From NCBI GenBank assembly GCA_948567375.1, contig OX419756.1:2175001-2239000 (forward strand): a DNA stretch of 64,000 nucleotides, given 5' to 3'. Each line of letters begins with the position of its first letter. Position 1 is the stretch's first letter. Shown piece by piece: positions 10,497-21,115 of the stretch. Under the pieces are notes generated by a model, which was given only the letters and a program-made list of their open reading frames with translations, ran no database searches and had not been told where the DNA came from. A program made the position numbers and the translations under genes. Origin of the DNA: Lunularia cruciata (lineage: Eukaryota > Streptophyta > Marchantiopsida > Lunulariales > Lunulariaceae).

Positions 10497-12924
10497 GAGT
10501 TCTACCTTTCGGACTCACTACTACCCCAGTAGTCTTCATGGATCAGATGCATTGGGTGTTGGATGGACTATTGGATCAGTCTATGGTGGTGTTCTTGGAT
10601 GGTATCTTAATTTATAGTAAGATAGAGGTAGAACACATGAATCTATGCGAGAAGTCCTAAGACGACTACGACAATGGAAATTTTACTACAAGAAGTTGAA
10701 GTGTGCCTTTTGGCAAAAGGGGGTTACCTTCTTAGGTCATAAGATTGCATCAGAGGGGATCAAGATGGAAGAAGAGAAAATCAAGGCCATAATTGATTGG
10801 CCTACCCCAAACGATGCTACGGAAGTATGGGCATTCAATGGATTGGCAAGTTTTTACCGATGGTTAATCCATTATTATGCTCATGTGGCTGCACCATTGA
10901 CTGACCTCTTGGAAAGAACTCAAGCTTCCAATGGACCACCAAGCATGAAGAAGCATTCCAGAAGTTAAAGCATATGGTGTCTTCAAGACCCATTCTTCAA
11001 CCATTTGATCCTCAACTACCTTGTGTGGTCAATTTTGATGCTTCTAACTTTGCAATTAGAGCCGTGCTGCAACAAGAATTCCCAGATGGACTCCATTCCA
11101 TTGCCTTTGTGTCTCGCCGACTCAATACGACTGAACAAAACTACTATTCTTGAGATCAAGAACAACTTGCAATGGTATATGCTACCAAGGTATGGAGGCA
11201 TTACCTCTTGGGGAAACAAGTGATCATGCAAATTGATCACAAACCATTGTTGCAGACCTTACACTTGGAACACATGAAGAGTCAACATCATCGATGGGAG
11301 GAACAACTCCAACTGTATGACATCAAACTTGAGTACAAACCAGGTCAGTTCCATGTCATCCCTGATGCTTTATCACAAACATCTGATTTGAAGTCTCTTC
11401 CTCTCATCACAACGGCAATTTCAATGGTGTCAGTTGACTCTAAGGTCCAAAACAAGTTTCAGTCAGCTCTACACCAAGATCCCTTCTTCCAAATGGTACA
11501 TGGTCACCTTACGTTATGTGATAAGGAGTACAACACCTTCTCCATCAAGGAGGGCCTTTTATTCCATGAGAACCGGATCTATGTTCCAGCTCAAGGTGAT
11601 CTTCGACTTGTTTGCCTTCAAGAAGCCCATGATTTAACCATCATTGGTCCCATAGGTGTGGACAAGACCTTGGGTACCCTCCAATATCAATGATGGTGGC
11701 CCAACATGACACAAGATGTTTGAGAATTTGTCCAATCTTATGAGAGCTGCCAACGTAACAAGGCCAACAACTAGAAGCTGAGTGGACTCCTTCAACCACT
11801 CGCCATTCCATCCACTTGCTGGAAGCATGTGAGCTTGGATCTCATCACATCCTTGCCAAAGACAAAACAAGGACACACCGTAATCATGGTGTTTGTGGAT
11901 AATCTTAGTAAGCAAATCCACTTGGCACCAACCTATGATACCGTGGATGCTCCAACCTTAGTGCAAATCTACTTTGACTATGTTTTCAAGCATCATGGGA
12001 TGCCACGTGTACTCATCTCTGTCTGTGATCCTTGATTTACCAAGAAGTTTTGGCAAGCACTCTTTCAAATGCTCAACACCAAGCTTGCTTTATCCATGGC
12101 CTATCATCCTCAAACTGATAGACAAACCGAACATGCAAGTTGTACATTGGAGGATATGTTGTGTGCCTTTGTTAATGTCTACCATACCAATTGGGATGAA
12201 TGTCTTGCAGCTATAGAATTTGCCTACAACAATTTCAAATAGGCAACCACCAGATTTTCTCCTTTCTTTCTCAATTTTGGCCAAGATCCGCTTGTTCCGG
12301 ATTCTCTTCTTGCTCCCCCTCCATCTCAGGTTCCTCATACTTCCACATTCTTGACCACTATATCCCAATCTCTCCAACAAGCCAAGTCTCACCTCCTTGT
12401 TGCTCAGAATCACCAAAAACAATATGCAGACCACCATTGTTGTGATCTCACCTTTAAAATCGGTGATAAAATGCTATCTTCTAGTAACCTCCCTCTCCCA
12501 CTTGATACCCAAGTTTGTAAACTTGCCCCTAATTGGATAGGACCCTTTGATAGCACCCAAATTGTCTCTCTTGTTGCTTATCAACTTGCCTTGCCTTGTC
12601 ACATGCGTATCCATCCTGTCTTTCATATTTCCAAGTTGAAACTGTTTGTTCCTAACCCCTCTTCCTTTTCCTCTTGAGTCCAAACTCCCCCTCTTCTTGT
12701 CCCTATCAATGACCATGAGGAGTACAAAGTTGATTGTATCCTTGCGTGTTGCCATATTCAATGAGGTCGTCGCCAACATACGGAGTACAAGGTCCTTTGG
12801 AAAGGGTATCCCTTTCATGATGCCACATGAGAACCTCTTTCTCATCTCCAAAATGCACAGATGGCCATCCAAGAATTTGAAGCTTCATTGGCGACGAGGA
12901 TGTCACCAACTAGCAGCGGGGGAA
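10497..12924 (+). pseudogene. Pol of element C (RT end, RNase H, integrase, chromodomain)
   Basis: RT palm: FLDGILIYSK near 10589-10618, where the second catalytic Asp of F-L-D-D is Gly, so RT is dead. RNase H is split by frame changes near 10970-11170; its later part (WRHYLLGKQVIMQIDHKPL) is in the frame starting 11172. The integrase finger has HDLTIIGPIG (second His replaced by Pro). The core has SLDLITSLP (first Asp), LISVCDP (second Asp replaced by Val) and DRQTEHAS (Glu kept). The frame is then broken by TGA and TAG codons. A chromodomain-like end is readable near 12781-12835: EYKVLWKGYPFHDAT, then TGA where Trp is expected. Polypurine tract GCAGCGGGGGAATA precedes the LTR. Confidence 0.8.
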
Positions 12925-13013
12925 TATTTAACAATATGGAGTTTAGTGACAAAGTTAGTCAGACTTACAAAGTAGCAAATAAGACAAATTAGCCTAGAAT
13001 ATTCCGGAAGTAT

Positions 13014-13226
13014 CTAGGAAGCTTCTTGGGAAGCTTCTCAGCTTGCTTAGCTTGCACCTCAAGTAAGTAGCTTCTAGAAGGAAGCTTCTAGAAGCTTCCA
13101 ACTAGCTTAGCTTGCACGCCAAGTACACGGCTTCTAGAAGGAAACTTCTTGAGAAGCTTCCTAGTTAACTTGGCTTGCACTCTAAGAAAGCGGCTTGAGG
13201 AAGCTTCTTCAGAAGCTTATCAAGGG
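13014..13226 (+). promoter_or_regulatory. heat-shock-element-like array in LTR C
   Basis: A run of alternating GAA and TTC units spaced by two bases, the consensus for heat shock factor binding. The best stretch is GAAgcTTCtaGAAgcTTC at 13081-13098 (four contiguous units). Further imperfect groups lie at about 13014-13040, 13070-13098, 13130-13162 and 13196-13220. All lie upstream of TATAAATA at 13241, where a U3 enhancer belongs. Function is inferred from the motif alone. Confidence 0.55.
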
Positions 13227-13240
13227 CTTTGTATGCTACC

Positions 13241-13248
13241 TATAAATA
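13241..13248 (+). promoter_or_regulatory. TATA box of LTR C
   Basis: TATAAATA, conserved in the LTRs of E (25747-25754 and 30922-30929 on the minus strand) and G (54485-54492). Confidence 0.6.
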
Positions 13249-13352
13249 CCAAAGCCAAAGCTCATGCTAGGCATTAGGATTTTTCCCTCATTCAAGTGTC
13301 CCAATGTGAGTTTCCATTCTTCTATTTCTCTCCTCGATCTCGGTCTTTTACA

Positions 13353-14941
13353 CGATGGCAAACAATTTGGTGGTTACTAAAGACTTGAGTACTAGAGGCC
13401 TTTCACTTCATTTGAAAGTGAAAAAAGGTCAAGATAAGAAGCAAGCAAAAAACATTATATTTTTTGTGCTTTGGCGTGTGGAAATCAGGATGAACCCTCA
13501 ATTCTAGCCCAAGATTCTTGATACTACAAAAACTGATCCACTAATTTTAGGTGCTCAATCATCCAAAGGCATCACCAACACCCACATACTCACCTTCTGT
13601 GATGGTAGGTTGTAGATCCCAGATGATGCGGATCTAAGAACCACCATCTTACCAAAATGTCATGATTTTGTAATTGCAGGTCACATTGGAATGGACAAGA
13701 CCTTGGATGCAGTCAAATGCCATTACTATTGGCCCAAGATGAGCAACAATGTGATGGCATATGTTTGGAGCTGCCTGCTTTGTCAACAAAATAAGGCTTC
13801 TAATCAAGCTCCATAGGACTCCTCCAACCTCTCCCCACTCCTACACAATGTTGGAAATAGGTAAGCATGGATCTGGTTTGTAAATTGCCCAAGACCACCT
13901 TTGGGTTTGATTCCATCATAGTCTTTGTTGACCAACTCAACAAAATGATTCATATATGTCCTACCATGAAGGATGTGACTACCCTACAACTAGCTCAATT
14001 GTACTTAGATGTAGTCTTTTCACATCATGGCTTGTCTTGAGTGCTCATCACAAATAATGGCACTCAATTCACTAGTTTGTTTTGGAGAACACTCTTTTGG
14101 TTCTTCAAAACCAAATTGTCTATGTCCACAACTTACCATCCATAGACCAATGGGCAAACAAAGAGGGCATATTGCACTATTGAGGACATGCTTTGGAGCT
14201 CTACTTTGGATGAGCAAGAGAGTTGGGACACCTTACTCCCATTTGTGGAATTTACATACAACAATTCAGTGAATGCCTCCACACAAGTCACATTGTTCTT
14301 CCTCATGTATGGAGAGCATCTTTTCACACCTTCAAGCTTGATGAAGGTCCATCCGGTGGCTACCAAGGTGGACGATGTTAACACTTTTGTTTCTAAAATC
14401 CAACAAGGGGTAGAGCATGCCAAGCACATGATATATATTGCCCAAAATTGGCAGAAGTAGTATACAGATGCACACCGCCAACACATGGAGTTCAATATGG
14501 AAGATCAAGTTTGGCTATCAATGACCAACCTCAAGTTAGTTGGTCCTCATAAGCTCAGACCTTGTTTTATTAGACCTTTCTCCATCCTTCATCACATTGG
14601 AGCTAGGCCTATCACCTTGAGCTACTACCACATATGAAGATCCACCCAATATTTCATGGTTCCTTATTACACCAATATGCTTCCTGGTCGCCCCATTTCT
14701 CTTCCATCCAAGAAATTCGACCTTGTCCAACCATGGTTGATGACACAGAGGAGTATGAAGTCAAATGCATTCTCCAGAAGTGCATCCGGGATACTCACCA
14801 TCCACATGTGAAATGCCTAGTACATTGGAAAGGGTACCTCTTGTATGAGGCAACATAAGAACCAAAAGCCAACTTTACCAACACACCAGTGTTAGTGAAA
14901 TCTTTTGAGCAACAACTTCGCAATGAGGATATTACGTCTTA
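13353..14941 (+). pseudogene. integrase and chromodomain of element F
   Basis: A different Ty3 copy directly follows LTR C. The HHCC finger is visible near 13660-13800 (HDFVIAGHIG, CLLCQQNKA). The core is frame-broken: second catalytic Asp is Asn (LITNNGTQF near 14044-14070) and Glu is Lys (NGQTKRAYC near 14149-14177). The best open part is 14188-14460 (WDTLLPFVEFTYNNSVNAST). The end at about 14740-14880 reads YEVKCILQKC then VKCLVHWKGYLLYEAT followed by TAA and EP, a recognisable chromodomain with a stop replacing the Trp. The sequence 13353-13650 upstream has no clear domain. Confidence 0.75.
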
Positions 14942-14955
14942 AAAGGAGAGAAGTT

Positions 14956-15560
14956 TGTAATACCAATAGTTAGATAGATGATCTAGAGATGAAATTTGGT
15001 TTGGTAACATTTGAAAAGATGTTATACATGATGGACTAAGTAGATAAGCTAGAGATATCACCAAAAGAGTACTTCTACTAACAGGGCTGAAGCCAAAATA
15101 AGCTTGAAAACTTCAATGGCAATTTTGGAAGCCTAGACAGATGAATTAGGCCACAAAAATATGCACTTTACCCCCTTCCCCCACTCAAATCAAAGGAAAG
15201 TTTGGCCTTCCCCCTCCCTTGGTTTGTCTTACCAAGAGCTTTCCAATGGTACCCCACCCATGTGATTTTAAGATTTCTAAATAAGATTCTCTAAAAGATT
15301 CTCTGATCAAAGCATGTTTGACCAACCAGATGGGACCAAGACCAACATGTCACCAATCCAAGCAAGTAATCTAAGGGTGGAGCTTGCTGACAGGTCACCT
15401 ATCCATGTGCATAATCCTATGGTAGAGCTTCATTGGAGGAGATACTCCTTGGCTATATAATAAAGAGAAGGTGCTCTTTTGGGGCATTGGAGGATTGAAT
15501 GTGAAATCTATGTGTTCTCTCTTGTATCTCTCTTGTATCTCTCTTGAAGAGTTGTCTTGC
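14956..15560 (+). repeat. 3' LTR of element F (right end uncertain)
   Basis: Starts TGTAATACCAATAG after a purine tract (AAAAGGAGAGAAG). It contains CTATATAATAAAG near 15450, a plausible TATA box, followed by a repeated TCTCTTGTATC. No second copy is in the window, so the end near 15560 is a guess. Confidence 0.5.
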
Positions 15561-17204
15561 CCTTGGAGTATTCAAGTTGATCTAGAAAGGAGTGAGCCTT
15601 TGGACTTATCATAGAAGAAAGATGAAGAGGAAGAATATGCTCAGAGATATTGGGAAAGTAAGCCATGTCATGATGGATCATCAATTGAATGGGACCCACC
15701 CTCAAGGTAATGGAGAGTGGGTCCTATCAAAGGATGATGAACGCCTTCCCTTCCTATCACAAACTACATCCGTATATAACCAACTAGATAAAGCTTATAG
15801 ATTTACTACATTAGACAGTCTAGGTTGCCAATCAAGAGATAGACCAAAGCCAACTACCACGAGCCCACAAATGGACAATTCAAGCTCATGACAAATTTGT
15901 GGCAATGAAGAAGCAATTGAAGATTGCCAATGTGAATAAATTCATGAGTTGGAGGAAGTGTTCACCACCAAAGAAAGAGAACTAAAGTCTGCAAGAGAAG
16001 AATGCAAATAATTCTCAATAATAGGGAACCAATGGAAAATGAAGAAAATTTAGAGCGTTGGAAGAAGCATGATGTTGAGCTAAGGAGGATAAAGGTTGAA
16101 GTCAACATTCTGAAGATAGAAAATGACCAAGGGGGTCAAGAGTTCTCAAATCATTTGTGGAGATATGGAAGCAATTAGATACATGAGATGAAGAAGTAGA
16201 TATGATCAAGGTCAAATTAAGGTCAAGAAGGTGGAATTGGTATGCTAGAACTAGAAGGAGTTGGCCAAATTTTGTGAGGAGGACTTGACTAGGAAGGTCA
16301 AAGAACAAGAAGAAAAGGAGCATATAATTTATGTATAAGTGAGTCAAGAGGTCAAGATAGAGATGAAGTCCATCCATGTCGCCTTGGAAAAGGAGCAAAC
16401 ATGGAAGCTACTATGCATCAATTTGCAAATCAAGCAAAAATGTCAGTCTTGACTCAAGCCTACCAAATGAAGTTGCAATAATTTAAGTAAGAGATTCATG
16501 CATGAAAGGTAAAAGTCTATTCCAACAAAAAATTGGAGGAAGTGTTTACCCAAGTGAGGAAGCAAACCCAAGCCAAGTTCCAAGATATCTTAGCTCCATT
16601 CTAAAGGAACTTGCAAGATATTAAGACAAATTTGATAGGCTAATTCAATTATGTAGAGGAGCAAGTAGCTCAACTTAGTAGTTGTTAGTGTAAAAAAACA
16701 CACAACAAAGAAAACACCTTTTTGGTGGTCTTTGTACTTAAACTTTTGTATAGAGCTTTGGTAAGGTCTATACAAATGTTAACAGTATGTCAATTTTGAT
16801 AGTGACAAGGAATTGGAAGCATTCTCTTGATATTGCGGTATAACAAAATGACGAATAGAGTCTATAGCTTGGATGCTGCCATGTAAACCACACCTCCATA
16901 GATGTTAATTAAGAATGAGATAGGACGATCAGAGAAGATTAACATTGATAAGAGTAGAGTTCATCATGGGATTTTTACAACATACAACTATTGGATTTGC
17001 CCCATCACTATTTAGTAGGAAGTACAAAGGGCTTAGTCCCAAAATAATTCAAGTTCAAACCTCAATCTTTCTATTTAATTTTTTTTGCTCAATTTATGTG
17101 ACTTATGGTGTGCATGAATTGGATTCTATTATCTGAAGTGGATGCATGGGGACCTCTAAAATCCTAAAAGTATTTATATCAGTGTTGTGTGTGTTTAGTG
17201 TATG
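15561..17204. other. decayed, gene-poor stretch between elements F and D
   Basis: From about 15880 to 16680 the plus strand reads, in shifting frames, as Lys/Glu-rich coiled-coil-like fragments (for example EVFTTKERELKSAREEC near 15956-16006, in frame 2) with many stops. It looks like an old coding region, possibly an element accessory or gag gene, but no family can be named. From 16680 to 17204 I see nothing. Confidence 0.3.
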
Positions 17205-17310
17205 TGTTGTGCATATATACATCGCTACACAACATACATTGCTGTCAACATCATACACTATAGAAGCACAACTCATACATGAGTTATACCTAAACTCTAA
17301 AGTGCCACAA
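17205..17310 (-). repeat. 106-bp repeat of the LTR D start, second copy
   Basis: Nearly identical to 17759-17864 (shared ATATACATCGCTACACAACA, then CATCATACACTATAGAAGCA). It directly abuts the end of the LTR at 17311, so a second LTR start follows an LTR end without internal sequence. Confidence 0.6.
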
Positions 17311-17863
17311 TAATCAGATGGTTTACAACTCAAATCAATCAAACTAAGATCAATACTTGATTTGATCCTCAACAACTTGCCAACAACAGGGCACTGATTA
17401 TAGTCAAGCCACACCCACTCTAGCTAAGAGACTCCATGGGACGCTTGTCGGATTTCTGTCCACTCTAGCCAAAAACTCGAAGGCTCAACATTAGAGAAGT
17501 GAACTCTCTAGAGCTGTACTTCTAGGGTATACTCCTGATTTTGACCTAGGTCTCATCCCAATGGTCCCACTGACAACACACTTGATGGTGTGGATGGTGC
17601 AAGTGACAATGGGTCCCACCATGAAGTTAGTACCCTAAACATGAAATCTGACCGTCAGAAAGTAGTCTATGAGTAACTGCCAAAATGTCTCTAACTACTA
17701 TCAATGGAACTCTAGTATCCAAGCAATCTAGATGTGACACTCCAAATGGCATGAAATTTGTTGTGCATATATACATCGCTACACAACATACATCACTGTC
17801 AACATCATACACTATAGAAGCACAACTCACACATAAGTCATACATAAACTCTAAAGTGCCGCA
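17311..17863 (-). repeat. 3' LTR of element D
   Basis: On the minus strand it would start TGCGGCACTTTAGAG at about 17863, after a purine-rich CTAGGGGCAA, and end GTAAACCATCTGATTA at 17311. The part 17311-17756 aligns with the 5' copy at 33381-33814: both contain the segment TCCTGATTTTGACCTAGGTC on the plus strand and GAAATCTGACCGTC. The first 106 bases have no counterpart at the 5' copy, so the exact LTR start is uncertain. Confidence 0.6.
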
Positions 17864-18054
17864 ATTGCCCCTAGTTGGCGGTTAGGTCCCTCTAACTCCA
17901 GATAGTCATCTACTCCAAGTATATGGTATACCCTATGATGGGCAAAGGTCAAGAGGCCAGTTGCTATGGAGCCCCATTGTTAATTACCTATCTCCAATCT
18001 ATACCATATAAAGAATGAACTAGCTATAGTTCAAGTACATTTAGGACATAATTA

Positions 18055-18348
18055 CTATCCTTGAAGAACCACCTTGAGAGGAGGAGTCATACATGCCATA
18101 TGCCATCCTCTTGAATAGCTATCACACACTAACATAGTAGCAACTCCACCAGAAGAGCCACATAACATACACCTCAAGCCTACACGTACAAGTGTCAAGC
18201 TTGGGTCCATAGTACCATCAATGTTTGGGAGGTGGCATGGCGCACAATTACGCACATGATCCTTCCAAACAACACCATCACGTCTTTCTAACACAAGGAC
18301 TCCAGATGGCAAAACCTTGTGTACTCCCAAGATAGTGTGGCCTATCAA
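18055..18348 (-). pseudogene. integrase C-terminus with PHD-like zinc finger (element D)
   Basis: A 97-residue frame. Residues about 13-47 look like an integrase C-terminal barrel segment (SGVLVLERRDGVVWKDHVRN, then CAPCHLPNIDGT). After a short linker comes CMLCGSSGGVATMLVC, then DSYSRGWHMAC and MTPPL, which is the layout of a PHD finger: C-x2-C, C, W-H-x2-C and a PPL end. The fourth zinc ligand (expected Cys in CDxC) is Ser in this copy. PHD fingers in general read histone H3 tails; here the finger sits where chromoviruses carry a chromodomain, so a role in choosing integration sites is plausible but inferred. The frame stops at 18055 while the finger's last Cys pair is missing. Confidence 0.6.
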
Positions 18349-18761
18349 AAATCAAGTGTTGTCGGTGCTATTTGTTGTAGATATACATAGTCACTTGGAT
18401 GAAATTGACGGATTGAGGATCTATAACCTCCTCCTTAAATAGTAGCATAATGTAAAGTATCTCTATGCTGAGCAATTGCCAAGTTCTCAAAGGCCATCGA
18501 CATCACTCTCCAAAAGATCTCTGCCCATTGAGAACATGAGCTCACCTATACATTTGGATCATCCAAGTCCAAGACTACATTAGCATCTCACGGATGGCTG
18601 CAGGTAAATCGAGATCTTGTCCATAGAGTAGAAAGTAAGGAGAGAAGGATGCTAAGGAGGCTTGCTGGTTGAACCGATAGCCCATGGCCAACCAATTGGA
18701 GATCCCAATCTCCCAAGTGGCCTCTCTGCAAACCATACTTTTGCAATCCTCTCTTCACCAT
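18349..18761 (-). pseudogene. integrase core-to-tail region of element D, frame-broken
   Basis: The minus strand reads WEIGISNWLAMGYRFNQQAS, then FSPYFLLYGQDLDLPA (about 18720-18610), a segment that usually follows the integrase catalytic Glu. It then loses frame before the C-terminal domain at 18348. Confidence 0.55.
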
Positions 18762-19154
18762 CTAAACTACTCTCTCTGCTAAGCCATCTACCGTAGGGTG
18801 ATCTTGGGATGTAGTATGATGATCAATCAAAGCCTTGTCACACAAGACTAGAAACTCCCCCAAGAACTTTGTACCTTGATCAATCAAAACCTCAAATGGT
18901 GCACAAAAATGACTAAGAACTTGATCTAGGAACAAGTAAGTTGTCCCTTCACTGGACTTGTCAGGAAGTTGCACCAACTCAATCCACTTAGAGAAGTGCT
19001 CCACCATCACCAACACATACCAATGATGTCTCATATTCAATGGTAAAGGTCCGGCAAAGTCCAAAATCCAATGGTACCCCAATCTCATGATAGGTAATGG
19101 GCGTAACTGTGGTGTAGGAGCATTGAATGATGCTCTAACTCGATCACAAACCAC
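18762..19154 (-). pseudogene. integrase catalytic core of element D
   Basis: A 130-residue frame with all three catalytic positions: Asp in WILDFAGPL, Asp in VLIDQGTKFLG and Glu in GLAERVV, spaced as in Ty3 integrases. The core is followed downstream by the PHD-bearing tail. A TAG near 19209 separates it from the zinc finger in an otherwise continuous frame. Confidence 0.8.
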
Positions 19155-19601
19155 ACATCTGGCAACAAATTGTTGTACTTTGGTTTGTATACCGTGCCAC
19201 CAATAATGACTCTAGAGTAAGCTATATGTACGCTTTACTCCAAAATGTCCTAGCTCCTCATGAGCATGACGGACCAATTGTAGTCTTTGAGATGGAAATG
19301 GTACTACTCTCACTCTATCATGCTCCCATACACGCAAAAGGTATCTACCCCCCAATCTGAACCGTCTGGTTTGTTGAAGAACACGATCTCTCTCCTTGGC
19401 CCCAACTGTGCCACCCACAACACCAGTGTGAAGATAGTCTATCACTAAGACGTCCCCATGAATGTCTTGCTGAACAATACCAATATCTTCACTCTTTGGA
19501 TCTGTGACCTCAATAATTCTTCTTGTATGTGATGAAAGAGATACAACCAAAGCCTCGGATAATATACACAAAAAGGCCAATGCATGACACCATGGCACCA
19601 T
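19155..19601 (-). pseudogene. integrase HHCC finger and linker of element D
   Basis: The first His pair is in RHAHEELGHFGVKRTYSLL near the end of the open frame (19212-19601). After TAG 19209 the reading continues SHYWWHGIQTKV and RCVVCDRV, providing the Cys pair. The upstream 90 residues form the linker from RNase H (GRYLLRVWEHDRVRVVPFPS). Confidence 0.7.
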
Positions 19602-21115
19602 CTCCTCAGCTGTCTCACCATGCTCCGATCTGATCCTGCTGGCTAGGACATAGGTTTCTACTCAACCCATCTGCATCACGGTTCATCACTCTAGGTCTGT
19701 GAACAACCATGAAATCATACTCATGTAATATCAGAGCCCATCATGCAAGCTTCCTTGAAAGCTAGTCGGACTCCATCAACTGCTTTAGTGGCTGATGATC
19801 AATGATGAGAGTGAAAGGGTTACCAAATAGGTAACATCAGAAATGTGCTATTGCCCAAACTGCCGCCAAGCACTCTCCCTCATATGAACTATACTTTGCC
19901 TCCGCTGAATTGTTTGAGCTACTAGCATAGGCAACCACAAACTCCTTCTCCTCATCATCATGCTAGGTGAGCACTCCTCCAAGCCCCAACATACTCCAAT
20001 CAGTATGAACTTGAAATGGTTGTCCTCTGATCGGTCTCCTCAAAATAGGAGAAGATGTCAACCTCTCCTTGAGCTCCACAAAAGCTCTCTCCTGCTCATC
20101 TCCCCAACACCACTCATGTGTAAGCTTGGTCAGCTTTGTCAAGGCCTTGGCAATGGCACTAAATCCTCTAACATAGCGGCAATAGAAGTTTGCCAACCAA
20201 AGGAATGCTTGCACTCTGCTCACATCCGTAGGACAAAGAATACGTGCAATAGCCTCCACCTTGGTCTGCTGAACACCAAGTCCTCTAGGGTAGATAGTGT
20301 GACCCAAATACTCAACCTAGTCGTGGAAGAACCTACATTTCACACAATGTAATCTGAGTCCATGAAATCTTAGCCTTTCAAACACCTCCAACAATTGTTG
20401 CTCATGCTCCTCCATAGTAGTGTTATAGACTAAAATGTCATCAATATAGCACCGAGCAAAATCCAATCCAGCTTGGATCCTATTTATGATCCTCTAGAAC
20501 TCAACAAGAGCATTCTTTAACCCAAATGGTAAGAACCTCCACTAACATAACACATCCTTGCCATGAGGATCAATAGCCCAAAATTTTGTCTTGGATTTAT
20601 CCTCCTCCTTGATCAGCAACTGATGATGTCCTGCTCAAAGAATTAAAGTACTGAACACCTTGGCATGCTCAATTGCATCAAAAATCTCCTTTGGTAGGCA
20701 TGGCATATCGATCAGCCTTGGTCTGTCAGTTGATAGGATGGTAATCTCCACACATCTGCCTATTTGTGTAGTTGCAATGCATATCCTTCTTGGATGGCAT
20801 CACTATCGCTGATGCATACTCTCCATGTGAGATCTCCACCAAACCAGCCTCAAAAAGGTTGCTACTCCAGTTTTGAATCAATGTCCTCTCCATATCACTA
20901 TATCAATAAGGATGTTGGAAAACTAATGTATTGCTAGCCAGTGCAATCCGTATACCAGGTCCCTTTAGAGCACCCAAATCCTTCATATTGAAGGCAAAAA
21001 AACTCGTGTGGCTCCTCAAGAACCTCCAAATCCTCCATCTTTCCTCTCTTGTAAGCTTGGTTCCAAGATCTAGCTCCCAAGTATCCTCTATAACTGTTGT
21101 TGGAGTGGAAGACAT
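19602..21115 (-). pseudogene. RT and RNase H of element D
   Basis: The start is the 70-residue frame at 20903-21115 (WELDLGTKLTREERWRIWRF). RT blocks read across stops: ASAIVMPSKKD then MCGDYHPIN near 20720-20830, and the intact catalytic YIDDILVYN with YIDD at 20437-20448. The connection region and RNase H start are in 19963-20307 (ILCPTDVSRVQAFLWLANFY, then FQVHTDWSMLGLGGVL with the catalytic Asp of TDWS). RNase H continues in fragments to about 19800 (VVAYAS, LIIDHQPLKQL). Many TAG/TGA stops; nonfunctional. Confidence 0.75.

Larger units (their letters stand above)
10497..13352 (+). mobile_element. Ty3 chromovirus element C, 5'-truncated
   Basis: Starts abruptly inside the RT domain (RVLPFGLT) at the right border of LTR B and runs through RNase H, integrase and chromodomain to a 3' LTR. 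It is the same family as the complete element E (25643-31183, minus strand) and the older copy G (54154-59905). Everything 5' of the RT palm (5' LTR, gag, protease) is missing. Confidence 0.85.
12927..13352 (+). repeat. 3' LTR of element C
   Basis: 426 bases from TTTAACAATATGG (TG of the family start TGTAACAATATGG changed to TT) to GGTCTTTTACA. The ends match the two LTRs of element E and the 5' LTR of element G. About 60-base units recur in the middle (each with AGCTTGCAC plus GAAGCTTC palindromes), followed by TATAAATA at 13241-13248. Confidence 0.85.

Noticed and set aside
12474-12909. Minus-strand frames opposite the C integrase tail, and the similar plus-strand frames at 26072-26507
   Set aside because: They are antisense shadows of the integrase-chromodomain region; the sense strand carries the recognisable domains.
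13010-13230. CRISPR-like or satellite array (regular AAGCTTCTAGAAGC repeats)
   Set aside because: The units lie inside LTR U3 regions, are imperfect, have no unique spacers, and recur at the same LTR position in C, E and G; there are no cas genes and the DNA is plant nuclear.
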